Positions 27,640 through 37,013 of a stretch of 64,000 nucleotides of DNA are shown here, one piece after another; within the stretch, counting starts at the first letter, position 1, and every line of letters begins with the position of its first letter. The translations under genes and the position numbers were made by a program. Source of the stretch: Alkaliphilus oremlandii OhILAs (lineage in GTDB: Bacteria; Bacillota; Clostridia; Peptostreptococcales; Natronincolaceae); assembly GCF_000018325.1 (NCBI RefSeq), contig NC_009922.1:186001-250000 (forward strand). Direction: 5' to 3'. A model generated the notes under the pieces. That model made no database searches. It saw only the letters and a list, made by a program, of their open reading frames with translations, and was not told the DNA's origin.

Positions 27640-28485
27640 ATGAAAAAATTTTCTAAGCTATTTATAGCATCGCTTATAATTGGAGGAATCCTTTCACTAA
27701 CTGCATGTGGAAATGGTGGCGGTGCTACTACTGGAGGAGAAACAGAAACCGGTGGAAAAGAAGTGGTATCTAAAATTGAACAAATAAAAAAATCGGGAAA
27801 ACTGATTCTTGGTACCAGTGCAGATTACCCACCATATGAATTTCATAAGGAAATCGACGGCAAGGATACAATTGTAGGCTTTGATATTGAAATTGCAAAA
27901 GAGATTGCAAAGGACTTAGGGGTAGAACTTGAAATAAAGGATATGGATTTTGACGGATTATTACTTGCACTAAATGCAGATAAAGTAGATATGGTAATGG
28001 CAGGTATGACACCGGACCCAGAGCGGATAAAGGTTGTAGATTTCTCCAAAATATATTATGAAGCTGTTCATGGCGTAGTAATTAATGTGGCAAACAAAGA
28101 TACTTTTAAAACAGTGGAGGATTTGGCAGGTAAGAAAGTAGGGGCTCAAAAGGGAGCAGTACAAGAAGATATTGCTGTTAATGAGATCCCTGATATTGAA
28201 TTAAAGTCCTTAGCTAAAATACCGGATCTCGTTCTAGAGGTAAAACACAATAAAATCGATGCATTGGTGATGGAAAAGCCAGTTGCAAACTCGTATGTAG
28301 ATCATAATAGCGATCTTGCGCTGATGGATTTGACCTTTGATGATGGGGAAGGTGGATCTGCCGTTGCTATTAAAAAGGGAAATACAGATTTAATGGAGGA
28401 AATCAACAAAACTCTGGATCGTTTAATGCAGGATGGTTCCATCGATAAATTCGTAGCAGAGGCTACAGCCCTTGTAGAAGAATAG
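27640..28485 (+). CDS. Polar amino-acid ABC transporter, substrate-binding lipoprotein
   Basis: The product is 281 residues. The signal peptide ends in a lipobox (LSLTAC), followed by a Gly/Thr-rich linker and a family 3 solute-binding domain: LILGTSADYPPYEFH, GFDIEIAKEIAKDLG, and VDMVMAGMTPDPERIKVVDF. It is the first gene of a complete three-gene importer. Ligand specificity (basic, polar or aromatic amino acid) is not readable. The ATG at 27640 sits right after GGGAGGAAAAGAAA; an earlier in-frame ATG has no such site. Confidence 0.93.
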   Translation: MKKFSKLFIASLIIGGILSLTACGNGGGATTGGETETGGKEVVSKIEQIKKSGKLILGTSADYPPYEFHKEIDGKDTIVGFDIEIAKEIAKDLGVELEIKDMDFDGLLLALNADKVDMVMAGMTPDPERIKVVDFSKIYYEAVHGVVINVANKDTFKTVEDLAGKKVGAQKGAVQEDIAVNEIPDIELKSLAKIPDLVLEVKHNKIDALVMEKPVANSYVDHNSDLALMDLTFDDGEGGSAVAIKKGNTDLMEEINKTLDRLMQDGSIDKFVAEATALVEE

Positions 28486-28521
28486 ACAAGATAGGTACTA
28501 TGTAGGAAGGACGGGCTAAAA

Positions 28522-29202
28522 ATGAATTTCAGTTTTTTACCGAAATACTATCAATTTTTTATAATCGGGGCTAAAAATACGGTATTACTTGCATTTTTTA
28601 CAGTAGCATTGGGTGTAGTACTCGGTATATTTTTAGCCTTAATGAGAATATCTAAAAATAAAATATTGAACTTTATAGGGACGGCATATGTAGAGATCAT
28701 TAGGGGAACACCGCTTCTCGTTCAAATATTCATCGTATATTACGGACTGCCGATGATGGGCTTTAAAATTCCCGCTCTGTCCTTCCTCGGAAGTGCTGGT
28801 GAGGAATTTATTGCAGGAATTATTGCTTTATCTATTAATAGTGGTGCCTACGTTGCTGAGATTATACGTTCTGGGATTCAATCTGTAGATAAAGGGCAGA
28901 TGGAAGCCGCTCGCTCTTTAGGAATGCCGTATCCTATGGCAATGAAGCACATTATTATTCCCCAAGCATTTAAGAACATCCTACCTGCTTTGGGAAATGA
29001 ATTCATCGTTGTTATTAAGGAATCCTCTGTAATGTCGGTGATTGGCATCCATGAGCTGATGTACAATGCCAATACGGTTAGGGGAAACACCTTCATCCCC
29101 TTAGAACCTCTGATTGTTGCAGCGGGAATTTATTTTATACTAACCTTTTCCTTATCTAAATTATTAGGAATTGCAGAAAGGAGAATGAGGGTAAGTGATT
29201 AA
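28522..29202 (+). CDS. Polar amino-acid ABC transporter permease (HisM/GlnP type)
   Basis: The product is 226 residues with about five membrane helices and the EAA loop EAARSLGMPYPMAMKHIIIPQ that contacts the ATPase. The N-terminal region has the polar amino-acid permease signature (GAKNTVLLAFFTVALGVVLG). It overlaps the ATPase start by eight bases, indicating translational coupling. Confidence 0.95.
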   Translation: MNFSFLPKYYQFFIIGAKNTVLLAFFTVALGVVLGIFLALMRISKNKILNFIGTAYVEIIRGTPLLVQIFIVYYGLPMMGFKIPALSFLGSAGEEFIAGIIALSINSGAYVAEIIRSGIQSVDKGQMEAARSLGMPYPMAMKHIIIPQAFKNILPALGNEFIVVIKESSVMSVIGIHELMYNANTVRGNTFIPLEPLIVAAGIYFILTFSLSKLLGIAERRMRVSD

Positions 29203-29917
29203 AGTACATGAGCTGGAAAAGAACTTTGGAAAACTGAATGTATTAAAAAATATCAGTACAGAGATAAAAAAGGGTGAGGTTGTCGTAGTGATTGGACCCA
29301 GTGGGTCAGGAAAAAGTACTTTTCTAAGGTGTCTCAACCTATTGGAAGCGCCTACATCAGGAGATATATGGATTGACGGAAAGAAAATTACGGATAAAAG
29401 CGCCAATATCGATGAGATCAGACAGAATATTGGCATGGTATTTCAGCAATTTAACCTTTTCTCTCATATGACAGTTTTGGATAACATTATATTGGCACCG
29501 ATGAAACTGAAAAATAGTTCGAAGGAAGAGGCAACAAAAATGGCCATGGCACTGCTGAGTAAGGTAGGACTTTCGGATAAAGCTGTAGCTTATCCCAACC
29601 AATTGTCCGGTGGGCAGAAACAAAGAATTGCCATCGTTCGAGCTTTAGCAATGACGCCCGAGGTCATGCTCTTTGATGAGCCCACCTCTGCCCTAGATCC
29701 AGAAATGGTAGGGGAAGTGCTGGAGGTAATGAAGGATTTAGCTCGGGATGGAATGACAATGATCGTAGTTACCCATGAAATGGGCTTTGCAAAAGAGGTG
29801 GGCTCTCGGCTCATGTTTATGGACGAAGGGTCTATTGTAGAAGAAGGGAAGCCAGCAGAGGTCTTCGATTACCCGAAACAGCAGAGGACACAGGAATTTT
29901 TAAGAAAAATATTATAG
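29195..29917 (+). CDS. Polar amino-acid ABC transporter ATPase (GlnQ/HisP type)
   Basis: The product is 240 residues with Walker A GPSGSGKST, Q-loop QQFNLFSHMTVLDN, signature LSGGQKQRIAIVRALAM, Walker B VMLFDEP and switch His in VVTHEM. It starts with GTG inside the end of the permease gene. It powers the transporter of the preceding two genes. A terminator follows. Confidence 0.96.
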   Translation: MIKVHELEKNFGKLNVLKNISTEIKKGEVVVVIGPSGSGKSTFLRCLNLLEAPTSGDIWIDGKKITDKSANIDEIRQNIGMVFQQFNLFSHMTVLDNIILAPMKLKNSSKEEATKMAMALLSKVGLSDKAVAYPNQLSGGQKQRIAIVRALAMTPEVMLFDEPTSALDPEMVGEVLEVMKDLARDGMTMIVVTHEMGFAKEVGSRLMFMDEGSIVEEGKPAEVFDYPKQQRTQEFLRKIL

Positions 29918-29930
29918 GATTTTAAAATGG

Positions 29931-29958
29931 AAATGGGTAAAATGAATACCCATTTTTT
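29931..29958 (+). terminator. Terminator of the amino-acid ABC operon
   Basis: AAATGGGTA / TACCCATTT with a seven-base loop is followed by a T-run. Confidence 0.8.
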
Positions 29959-30166
29959 ATTGTGTGTAAGAACATATAAAATTTTGCTACAGATTTACTC
30001 TTAAGAAAATAAGAGAGGGATGATCGTTGTGCATTATAATATTATTTTTCAATCATGATTTAGTAGAATATAATCGGGTATTTATTGACAGTATCAGTAT
30101 AATGATGTAGGAACATTTTAAATGATCCTGCGGCTAACGAACTAGGATATGGAGAGGAAGAAGTAA

Positions 30167-31768
30167 ATGAAAATCAATATTAAACTTAAAATCATCGTCG
30201 TAATTTTGCTATTTTTTTCATTAAGTAGCGCTCTATCCGTTTTCTTTCAATTAGAAAAAATGGTTGCAGACAGTAAGGTAATTAATGATACGGGGATTGT
30301 AAGGGGAGGAAGTCAAAGGCTGGTGAAGTTAGAACTAGCAGGTGAAGAATCAGATCAACTGATGGAATCCATAGAAAAAAGAATCCATGGACTAATTAAT
30401 GGAGATATTGAGTTGGGATTGCCTAAGGCTACGGACGAAAATTTTATTGCAGCCATGGGAGATGTAAGTAAGGGCTGGGAAGACTTAAAGGCTCAAATAT
30501 ATTCAAATAGAACAAATCCCGATGGAACAGGGATAGTTCGTACAAGTGAGGCGTTTTTTGAAACTACAAATAAAGCAGTGGATACTGCAGAAGAGTTTTC
30601 TAGGGAAAAGGTAACCTTTTTAAAAACATTTCAAATTATAGTTTTTGTGCTGAATCTAATTATTTTAATATTCATATGGATAATGAGCAGTAAAGGAATT
30701 TCAAAACCATTGATGCAGTTGTTTGAAGCCATAGATAGTTTAGATATATCGGAGGATATTCCAGAAGAATTTACGAGAAAGAAGGATGAAATTGGATTAT
30801 TGTCCAATGCTTTTCAAAGGGTTATTGATCGTTTGAGAAATCTTACAAATGAAATATCGGGGATATCCAATGAGGTGGCTGATTTTGTTGAGGAACTTAA
30901 TGCAAGAATCAACCAATCGTCTATTACGATGGAAGAAATTGCAAGGGTAATAGAGGAAGTTGCTAAAGGAGCAACTGCCCAAGCAGAAGAAACGGAAAGT
31001 GGCGTTGCGAATGTAGTGGATTTAGGGCAATTAGTAGAGCATGAGCAGAAGCTATTACAGGAGCTGAAGAGTTTCACAGGAGAGGTGCGCCTATTAAAGA
31101 ATGAAGGAATCGATATTGTAAAAGAACTCGTTGAAAAAACGGAAGCGAATAATGAAGCCATCAGGAATGTTAGAAATGTAATCATTGATACGAGTAAAAG
31201 TGCAGAGAAAATCGAGGTTTCTAGCCACATGATAAAAAACATTGCAAGTCAGATTAATCTTTTAGCATTAAATGCAGCCATAGAAGCAGCCAGAGCAGGA
31301 GAGGCAGGACGAGGATTTTCTGTAGTGGCAGAAGAAGTAAGAAAGCTTGCAGAAGAATCTAATAACTTTACCCAAGAAATCTCAACAGTAGTGGTAGATC
31401 TTATTGAAAAAACTGAAAATGCTGTGGATATTATTAAACAATTGGATGAAATTACTTCTTCTCAGACAAAAAGTGTGGATTTGACGAATCATAAGTTTGA
31501 GGGAATCGCAGATTCTATAGAAAAAATTATGGAAATTGCAGAAATTATAAATAAATCAGGATTAGAAATGACAAGCAAAAAAGATGAAATTATAAATGTT
31601 GTAGAAAGTTTATCTGCCATATCAGAGGAAAATGCAGCAGGAGCTCAAGAAGCTTCGGCTTCGATTGAAGAACATACTGCATCAATGGAGGAAATTGCTA
31701 ATTCTAGCGATGCTCTATCTGCATTAGCAACGACAATGAAGGAGAGCATTCTTCAGTTTAAATCTTAA
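30167..31768 (+). CDS. Methyl-accepting chemotaxis protein
   Basis: The product is 533 residues. There are two membrane helices (about 8-28 and 155-175) around a short helical extracytoplasmic sensor of about 120 residues; its GIVRGGSQRLVKLEL motif resembles PilJ/type-IV-pili MCP-like sensors. Then come HAMP and the signalling coiled coil with the highly conserved hairpin tip INLLALNAAIEAARAGEAGR. It relays an unknown chemical signal to CheW/CheA. It is monocistronic. Confidence 0.94.
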   Translation: MKINIKLKIIVVILLFFSLSSALSVFFQLEKMVADSKVINDTGIVRGGSQRLVKLELAGEESDQLMESIEKRIHGLINGDIELGLPKATDENFIAAMGDVSKGWEDLKAQIYSNRTNPDGTGIVRTSEAFFETTNKAVDTAEEFSREKVTFLKTFQIIVFVLNLIILIFIWIMSSKGISKPLMQLFEAIDSLDISEDIPEEFTRKKDEIGLLSNAFQRVIDRLRNLTNEISGISNEVADFVEELNARINQSSITMEEIARVIEEVAKGATAQAEETESGVANVVDLGQLVEHEQKLLQELKSFTGEVRLLKNEGIDIVKELVEKTEANNEAIRNVRNVIIDTSKSAEKIEVSSHMIKNIASQINLLALNAAIEAARAGEAGRGFSVVAEEVRKLAEESNNFTQEISTVVVDLIEKTENAVDIIKQLDEITSSQTKSVDLTNHKFEGIADSIEKIMEIAEIINKSGLEMTSKKDEIINVVESLSAISEENAAGAQEASASIEEHTASMEEIANSSDALSALATTMKESILQFKS

Positions 31769-32082
31769 AACTGAAATATTATCTATTAAAGCATTGTACT
31801 TTCCTTACATTCAAGGAATCTAGCGGGCGAACATAAAAGCAAGGCAGTTATAACAGCATACGATGTTTCAAGTGACACGGATTGATATAGATGTTGAGAT
31901 GATGGCAATAGATAGACTTGTAATCTGTCTATTGCTTTTATTATCTTTCAATAAGAGGAGATTTCAGGGGATAAAAATAGGAATCATATGATGTTCAGAA
32001 TATTTCAATATTGGTTGTAACCTAGAATTCTTAGTGATATTATGAAGATGGAAAAAGCCTACTGGATAAGGAGTGGTAACGT
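31769..32082 (+). other. Intergenic region with a terminator, otherwise featureless
   Basis: It holds an imperfect terminator hairpin at 31905-31940 (GCAATAGATAGAC / GTCTATTGC, followed by TTTTATT) and, after that, about 140 bases of leader for the RocR-like gene. I see no sigma-54 site, small gene or RNA here. Confidence 0.5.
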
Positions 32083-33456
32083 ATGCTGAAAAGATATATT
32101 GAAGATATTCCTAAGCTATTTAAATATATGGATATGCTCGTAATTACAGATAAAGAGGGTTACATTGAATACTATAGAGTATTTCATAGTTTAGGCAATC
32201 GAATTGTAGAAAATCCAGTGGGTATTCATATACTGGATTTGCATCAACATTTGAGCCATGAAAATAGTACGATTATGAGAGTTTTAAAGAATAGAGAACC
32301 AATCATTAATGAAAAGCAATATTTAAATATATTTAAAGAGAGGACAGTAACGGCCCTATCTACTACAATACCACTGATGATTGGTAAGAAAGTGGTGGGC
32401 GCAATGGATATTAATCGATATTTCGATGAAGATTTGGCACAACTAGAAGAAGAAACCTCCCAATATGATATGGCGCAAAAACATTTCTTTTTTACCATAG
32501 ATGATATTATTTCTAAAAATCCTAAGATGATTGAGGTTAAAAATCAGGCATTGAAAGCAGCTAAAACCAATTCATCCGTTATAATATACGGAGAAACAGG
32601 TACTGGTAAAGAGCTGGTAGCTCAAGCAATCCATAACCATAGCTTTAGAAAGAACAACCCCTTTATTGTACAAAATTGTGCGACGATCCCTTCCTCCTTA
32701 GGAGAAAGTATCCTTTTTGGCACCACAAAGGGAAGTTTTACTGGGGCGGAGAATAAGGCTGGAATTTTTGAAATGGCCAATGGCGGAACTCTAGTATTGG
32801 ATGAACTAAATTCTATGGACATCAATCTTCAGCCTAAGCTATTGAGGGTTACGGAAAACAACTGTTTTAGACGTGTAGGTGGAAAAGATCTGATCAATGT
32901 AGATGTTCGACTAATTTCTACGTTAAATGAAGATCCTTATTTTATGATGGAAACGCATAAAATTAGAAAAGATTTGTTCTATAGACTAGGTATCGTAATG
33001 ATAAATATCCCCCCTCTTAGAGAACGAAAAGAAGATATTTCTTTATTAGTAAATCGATTCATAGAGGGATATAATAAAAAAATGAATAAGAATATTAAAG
33101 GGATCAGTAAAAAAGCTATGGACTCTTTTATGGAGTACCATTGGCCTGGCAATGTGAGAGAACTGAAACATACAATTGAAAGAGTATTTAATTTCATAGA
33201 TGATGAGGTAATTGATGAGATTCATTTGCCAAGCCATATGATTTCTTTAGATAAAGGAAAAAAAGAGACCCTAGAAATCGGTGAAGAAGAACAATTTAAT
33301 TTCAATGAAGTCATAAAAGAATATGAAATCAAATATATTAAGCTGGCTTTACAGAGCAGTAAGACATTGAATGAAGCGGCAAAGCTACTAAAACTATCTA
33401 GACAAGCTTTAAAATATAAAATCGATATCTATGGTATTGAAGTAAAACAAAAATAA
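32083..33456 (+). CDS. Sigma-54-dependent activator, RocR-like
   Basis: The product is 457 residues. A PAS-like N-terminal sensor of about 140 residues (MLVITDKEGYIEYYRV; DLHQHLSHENSTIMRVLKN) precedes the AAA+ core with Walker A GETGTGKE, GSFTGAEN (GAFTGA loop) and Walker B GGTLVLDELNSM. A Fis-type helix-turn-helix ends the protein (LNEAAKLLKLSRQALKYKIDIYG). The N-terminus and the neighbouring RocB gene recall Bacillus RocR, the activator of arginine/ornithine catabolism. A sigma-54 promoter 130 bases downstream of its stop, in front of the transporter gene, is the likely target. Confidence 0.9.
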   Translation: MLKRYIEDIPKLFKYMDMLVITDKEGYIEYYRVFHSLGNRIVENPVGIHILDLHQHLSHENSTIMRVLKNREPIINEKQYLNIFKERTVTALSTTIPLMIGKKVVGAMDINRYFDEDLAQLEEETSQYDMAQKHFFFTIDDIISKNPKMIEVKNQALKAAKTNSSVIIYGETGTGKELVAQAIHNHSFRKNNPFIVQNCATIPSSLGESILFGTTKGSFTGAENKAGIFEMANGGTLVLDELNSMDINLQPKLLRVTENNCFRRVGGKDLINVDVRLISTLNEDPYFMMETHKIRKDLFYRLGIVMINIPPLRERKEDISLLVNRFIEGYNKKMNKNIKGISKKAMDSFMEYHWPGNVRELKHTIERVFNFIDDEVIDEIHLPSHMISLDKGKKETLEIGEEEQFNFNEVIKEYEIKYIKLALQSSKTLNEAAKLLKLSRQALKYKIDIYGIEVKQK

Positions 33457-33480
33457 GCAAAAAATATTTTGCTTATTTTT
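33451..33480 (+). terminator. Terminator after the RocR-like gene
   Basis: AAATAAGCAAAA / TTTTGCTTATTT with a four-base loop and following T-run overlaps the stop region of the gene. Confidence 0.85.
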
Positions 33481-33586
33481 TTATTATTTAAGGATATTGA
33501 ATGATATAGGAAAGCAATAAAGTTGAGAGGTAGCTCGAAGCGCCTATTTTCAAAATATTTAGATTTTTATAAAAAAATTTCGATAT

Positions 33587-33602
33587 TGGTACAATTGTTG
33601 CT
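33587..33602 (+). promoter_or_regulatory. Sigma-54 promoter of the AGCS transporter / rocB operon
   Basis: TGGTACA-N4-TTGCT fits the -24/-12 consensus (invariant GG and GC at the proper spacing). It stands about 120 bases before the transporter ATG and just behind the RocR-like activator gene. Confidence 0.82.
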
Positions 33603-33645
33603 ACCAATATATAATCGAAGCCTAATTTAGTAATCTATAGTCAAT

Positions 33646-33711
33646 ATGCAGGAGGTGAAGAAACCGTATCAAGAACAACTAGTTTGCAAAAAAGTAAAAA
33701 GTAAAAATTAG
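33646..33711 (+). CDS. Possible 21-residue leader peptide
   Basis: An ATG-initiated frame lies between the sigma-54 promoter and the transporter gene. It encodes a basic peptide (MQEVKKPYQEQLVCKKVKSK...) and its TAG overlaps the AGGAGG of the next gene. No ribosome binding site precedes the ATG, though AGGAGG lies just inside it. Coupled translation is possible, chance equally so. Confidence 0.2.
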   Translation: MQEVKKPYQEQLVCKKVKSKN

Positions 33712-33724
33712 GAGGAAATTTCTT

Positions 33725-35104
33725 ATGCAAACAATTTTGGATGTTTTAATGAGTTTTTCTAATTGGCTGTGGGGAGTCCCCATGTTGGTCATATTAGTGG
33801 GTGGAAGTGTAATTTTAACTGTTCGATTAGGCTTTGTTCAATTTAGATATTTCCCATTTGCAATGCGTGAGACCTTCGGTAGGATATTTAAAAAATCTGA
33901 AGGTGGCGAAGGGACTGTCACTGCTTTTCAAGCGGCAACGGCAGCTTTGGCATCGGCTATTGGTGCTTCCAATATTGTTGGGGTGCCAGTAGCAATTGCA
34001 TTTGGTGGACCTGGTGCTGTGTTTTGGATGTGGCTTGTAGCACTCATCGGTGCAGGTGCAAAGTTTTCAGAAATTGTATTAGGTATTAAATATAGGGAGA
34101 AGAACGAAGATGGAGAATACGTAGGAGGACCTATGTATTATCTAACGAAGGGAATCAAAGGTAATTTAGGGAAAGCACTTGGATTTATGTTTTCTTTCTT
34201 CTTGATGATTGAAATCGCACCTTCCATAGCTGCCCAATCTGTATCCGTAGTTCAAACAGCTGCAAGTATTAATATTCCTAATTGGGCCAGTGGTCTAGCA
34301 CTTGCACTTGTTGTAGGAATCGTAATATTTGGAGGAATAAAAAGAATTGGGAAAGTAACTGAAAAATTAGTTCCATTTATGGCACTATTCTATGTAATTG
34401 GTTCCTTGGCAATTATTATTGTAAATATTTCAGAATTACCAAATGCTATTGCCCTAATATTTAAGCATGCTTTCACTCCAATGGCAGCAGCAGGAGGATT
34501 CGCAGGTGCAGGAATTGCACAGGCCATGCGATGGGGTACCGCTCGAGGTGTTTATTCCAATGAATCTGGTATGGGAACAGCACCGATTGCTCACGCTACA
34601 GCAGTTACAGATTATCCAGTTCGTCAAGCCATGTGGGGTATCTTTGAAAATGTAGTGGATACATTGATTGTCTGTACAGCTACAGCTTTAGTTGTGCTAG
34701 TAACTGGTATATACCAAACAGTTCCTGCTAGTCAAGCAGCAAGTATGCCAGCTTTAGCCTTCCAATCCTTATTAGGGAAAGGTCTTGGGGGCATTATCGT
34801 AACGGGAAGTATCTCATTGTTTGTTCTCTCTACAGTTATTGTTATTGCTTACTACGGTGAAAAGCAGGCAGAATACTTATTTGGTACAAGATTTTCAAAG
34901 GTAATGCGTATTATTTATATGGCTTCTATCGTTCTAGGAGCTTACGGTGGCATTGAGTTTCTATATCAATTTTTGGATTTATTATTAGGTTTAGTAATTA
35001 TACCAAATATGATAGGATTGTTATTATTAAGCAGTGAAGTAAAAGAGCTGAAGGATGAATTTTTTAACAACTTGTCCCTGAATAAATCTAGAAGCAAACA
35101 ATAG
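33725..35104 (+). CDS. AGCS-family sodium:amino-acid symporter
   Basis: The product is 459 residues with about 11 membrane helices. AGCS signatures are present: GEGTVTAFQAATAALASAIG, GGPGAVFWMWLVALIGAGAKF, GGPMYYLTKGIKG and RWGTARGVYSNESGMGTAPI. The family imports alanine, glycine or related amino acids with Na+. It is coded after a RocR-like regulator and before a RocB-type peptidase, and it likely brings in the amino acid or peptide that this cluster uses. Confidence 0.93.
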   Translation: MQTILDVLMSFSNWLWGVPMLVILVGGSVILTVRLGFVQFRYFPFAMRETFGRIFKKSEGGEGTVTAFQAATAALASAIGASNIVGVPVAIAFGGPGAVFWMWLVALIGAGAKFSEIVLGIKYREKNEDGEYVGGPMYYLTKGIKGNLGKALGFMFSFFLMIEIAPSIAAQSVSVVQTAASINIPNWASGLALALVVGIVIFGGIKRIGKVTEKLVPFMALFYVIGSLAIIIVNISELPNAIALIFKHAFTPMAAAGGFAGAGIAQAMRWGTARGVYSNESGMGTAPIAHATAVTDYPVRQAMWGIFENVVDTLIVCTATALVVLVTGIYQTVPASQAASMPALAFQSLLGKGLGGIIVTGSISLFVLSTVIVIAYYGEKQAEYLFGTRFSKVMRIIYMASIVLGAYGGIEFLYQFLDLLLGLVIIPNMIGLLLLSSEVKELKDEFFNNLSLNKSRSKQ

Positions 35105-35139
35105 GCAATAAAGTTTTTATCAACATAGGAGGCGAAGAA

Positions 35140-36786
35140 ATGCATACGGATCTAAGCAGCAAGATTAAGAATCTAACCATTGAATTAACAGAGGTACCTA
35201 GCGTCGTGGGGTTTAAGGAAGAAATTCATGTAGTAGAAAAAATTCATGAAAAATTTCAAGAAATGAAATATTTTAAAAATAATCCAGAGCAGTTAAGATA
35301 TATAGATGTCATCAATGATGTTCATAACAGAAAAAGTGTATTAGCCATTGTAAAAGGCAAGAAGGGCAATAGCAACAAAACTGTTGTTTTAATAGGGCAT
35401 ACGGATACCGTAGGTATTTCTGATTATGGCGATATCAAGGAATATGCTACGAAGCCTTTGGAGTTAAAGGAAAGACTAAGGAATGTTTTACTGACAGAGG
35501 AAGCTTTAAAGGATTTAGAGTCTGGAGAATATTTATTTGGTAGAGGCATATTTGATATGAAATGTGGTGTTGCAATTTTAATGAGTATCGTAGAAAGCCT
35601 CTCTGATGACGTAGAAAATCTAGAAGGAAATCTTGTATTTGCCGCTGTATGCGATGAAGAAGGAAACTCTGGAGGGATGCTTTCTGTTGTTCCGGAGTTG
35701 GTTCGGTTAAAGAGAGAAGAAGGATTTGATTATCAGGCTTTGGTAGATACAGATTATATGGCGCCAAGATATGAGGGGGATGACAGTCGATATGTATATG
35801 TGGGGACTGTTGGAAAGATCATGCCTTCCTTCTATATCGTAGGATCAGAAGCCCATGGTGGCGATCCATTCAAAGGGTTAGACCCCAATCATATATCTTC
35901 CGCCATCATCGAAGAAATTGATTTTAATACAAAGTACTGTGATTCTGCTGAAGGAGAAGTTACAGTGCCGCCAATTTCATTGCGACAGCAGGACTTAAAG
36001 CCAGAGTATTCCGTTCAAACACCGAGAACCAGTTATTTATATTTTAATTTCGGTACCCATAGCAGTACACCCAATGAAATCATGGAGAAGATCATTGACG
36101 GATCAACTTTAGCTTTCCAGAAAGTAGTGAACAGTTTAAATGAGGAATATAGGAAGTACTGCCAATATAATCAGTTTCCATATACAGAGCTTCCATGGGA
36201 GCCAAGGGTACTACCTTATGAAGAACTGTATCAGAGAGTGAAGGCAGAGAAGGGAGAACAAGTAGATAAAGTTATAGAGGATTTGAATAAAAAAATACTG
36301 TTAGATAAAGAGGTCGATGAAAGAGTATATGCACTAAAGATGGTAGAGGCAGTTCATAATATGTGGTCGGATAAAAATCCTGTAGTCGTAACATATTTTT
36401 CACCACCATATTATCCTCATATCTATGTAAAAGGGGAAACTCCGTTGGAGAAAAAACTATTGGAGGTAGTAAATAGTGTGGTTGGAAATACGGAATCTAA
36501 ATACGATATCAAAATGAAGAAGTTCTACCCTTATATTTCAGACTTAAGTTACGGTGCCGCACCGAGGGAGGAAAATGCCATTGAGTCCTTAAAAAATAAC
36601 ATGCCTGGATTCGGTGTTAAGTATGAACTACCCATTGAAGATATGCAGGATTTAAATCTTCCTGTAGTCAATATCGGACCTTTTGGAAAGGACGCTCATA
36701 AATTTACGGAAAGGCTTGAAGAAGATTATTCCTTTAAGGTAGCGCCAAAATTAGTCTATGAAACAATCATAGGCTTGCTGAAATAA
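35140..36786 (+). CDS. rocB: M20-family peptidase, RocB-like (arginine-utilisation protein)
   Basis: The product is 548 residues, as for RocB. M20 metallopeptidase landmarks include VLIGHTDTVG (first zinc His/Asp), GRGIFDMKCGV (bridging Asp) and DEEGNSGG (catalytic Glu pair). RocB belongs to arginine/ornithine catabolic regulons of Bacillus, but its exact reaction is not known. It probably hydrolyses an acylated or peptide-bound amino acid. It is 35 bases behind the symporter gene with AGGAGG, so both share the sigma-54 promoter. A long terminator hairpin follows. Confidence 0.88.
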   Translation: MHTDLSSKIKNLTIELTEVPSVVGFKEEIHVVEKIHEKFQEMKYFKNNPEQLRYIDVINDVHNRKSVLAIVKGKKGNSNKTVVLIGHTDTVGISDYGDIKEYATKPLELKERLRNVLLTEEALKDLESGEYLFGRGIFDMKCGVAILMSIVESLSDDVENLEGNLVFAAVCDEEGNSGGMLSVVPELVRLKREEGFDYQALVDTDYMAPRYEGDDSRYVYVGTVGKIMPSFYIVGSEAHGGDPFKGLDPNHISSAIIEEIDFNTKYCDSAEGEVTVPPISLRQQDLKPEYSVQTPRTSYLYFNFGTHSSTPNEIMEKIIDGSTLAFQKVVNSLNEEYRKYCQYNQFPYTELPWEPRVLPYEELYQRVKAEKGEQVDKVIEDLNKKILLDKEVDERVYALKMVEAVHNMWSDKNPVVVTYFSPPYYPHIYVKGETPLEKKLLEVVNSVVGNTESKYDIKMKKFYPYISDLSYGAAPREENAIESLKNNMPGFGVKYELPIEDMQDLNLPVVNIGPFGKDAHKFTERLEEDYSFKVAPKLVYETIIGLLK

Positions 36787-36787
36787 A

Positions 36788-36824
36788 AAGAAGCTATTGT
36801 AGATCAAATCTGCAATAGCTTCTT
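36788..36824 (+). terminator. Terminator after rocB
   Basis: AAGAAGCTATTG / CAATAGCTTCTT, with the stem continuing through AGAT/ATCT to a CAA loop, is followed by TCTTATTCTT. Confidence 0.85.
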
Positions 36825-36857
36825 CTTATTCTTAAAAAATACAAGGTAAAGGCTGTT

Positions 36858-36962
36858 GTGGAGGAAGCTTTAAGAAATCCACAAGAACATAGGGTAATAA
36901 GGATTCGAGTTCGTCGGATAAAATATGGATTTAAGGTGGTACCCTATAGATTTACCCAGTAA
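36858..36962 (+). CDS. Possible small basic protein or gene fragment (34 aa)
   Basis: A GTG (36858) preceded by AAAGG opens a 34-codon frame to TAA 36960-36962. The peptide is strongly basic with an alternating pattern (VIRIRVRRIKYGFKVVPYRF) that looks like a beta strand of a real protein. The frame is open further upstream without a start. It could be a small gene or the remnant of a larger one. Confidence 0.3.
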   Translation: MEEALRNPQEHRVIRIRVRRIKYGFKVVPYRFTQ

Positions 36963-37013
36963 TTTATAATATAATAATTCGTACTACAAAATATATTTAG
37001 GGGAGGCAGACAG

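Noticed and set aside
36930..36946. AAGGTGGTACC resembles the T-box antiterminator motif ahead of azlC
   Set aside because: The following CGCG-type bases, a specifier-loop hairpin and a downstream terminator are missing, and the motif lies inside a reading frame.
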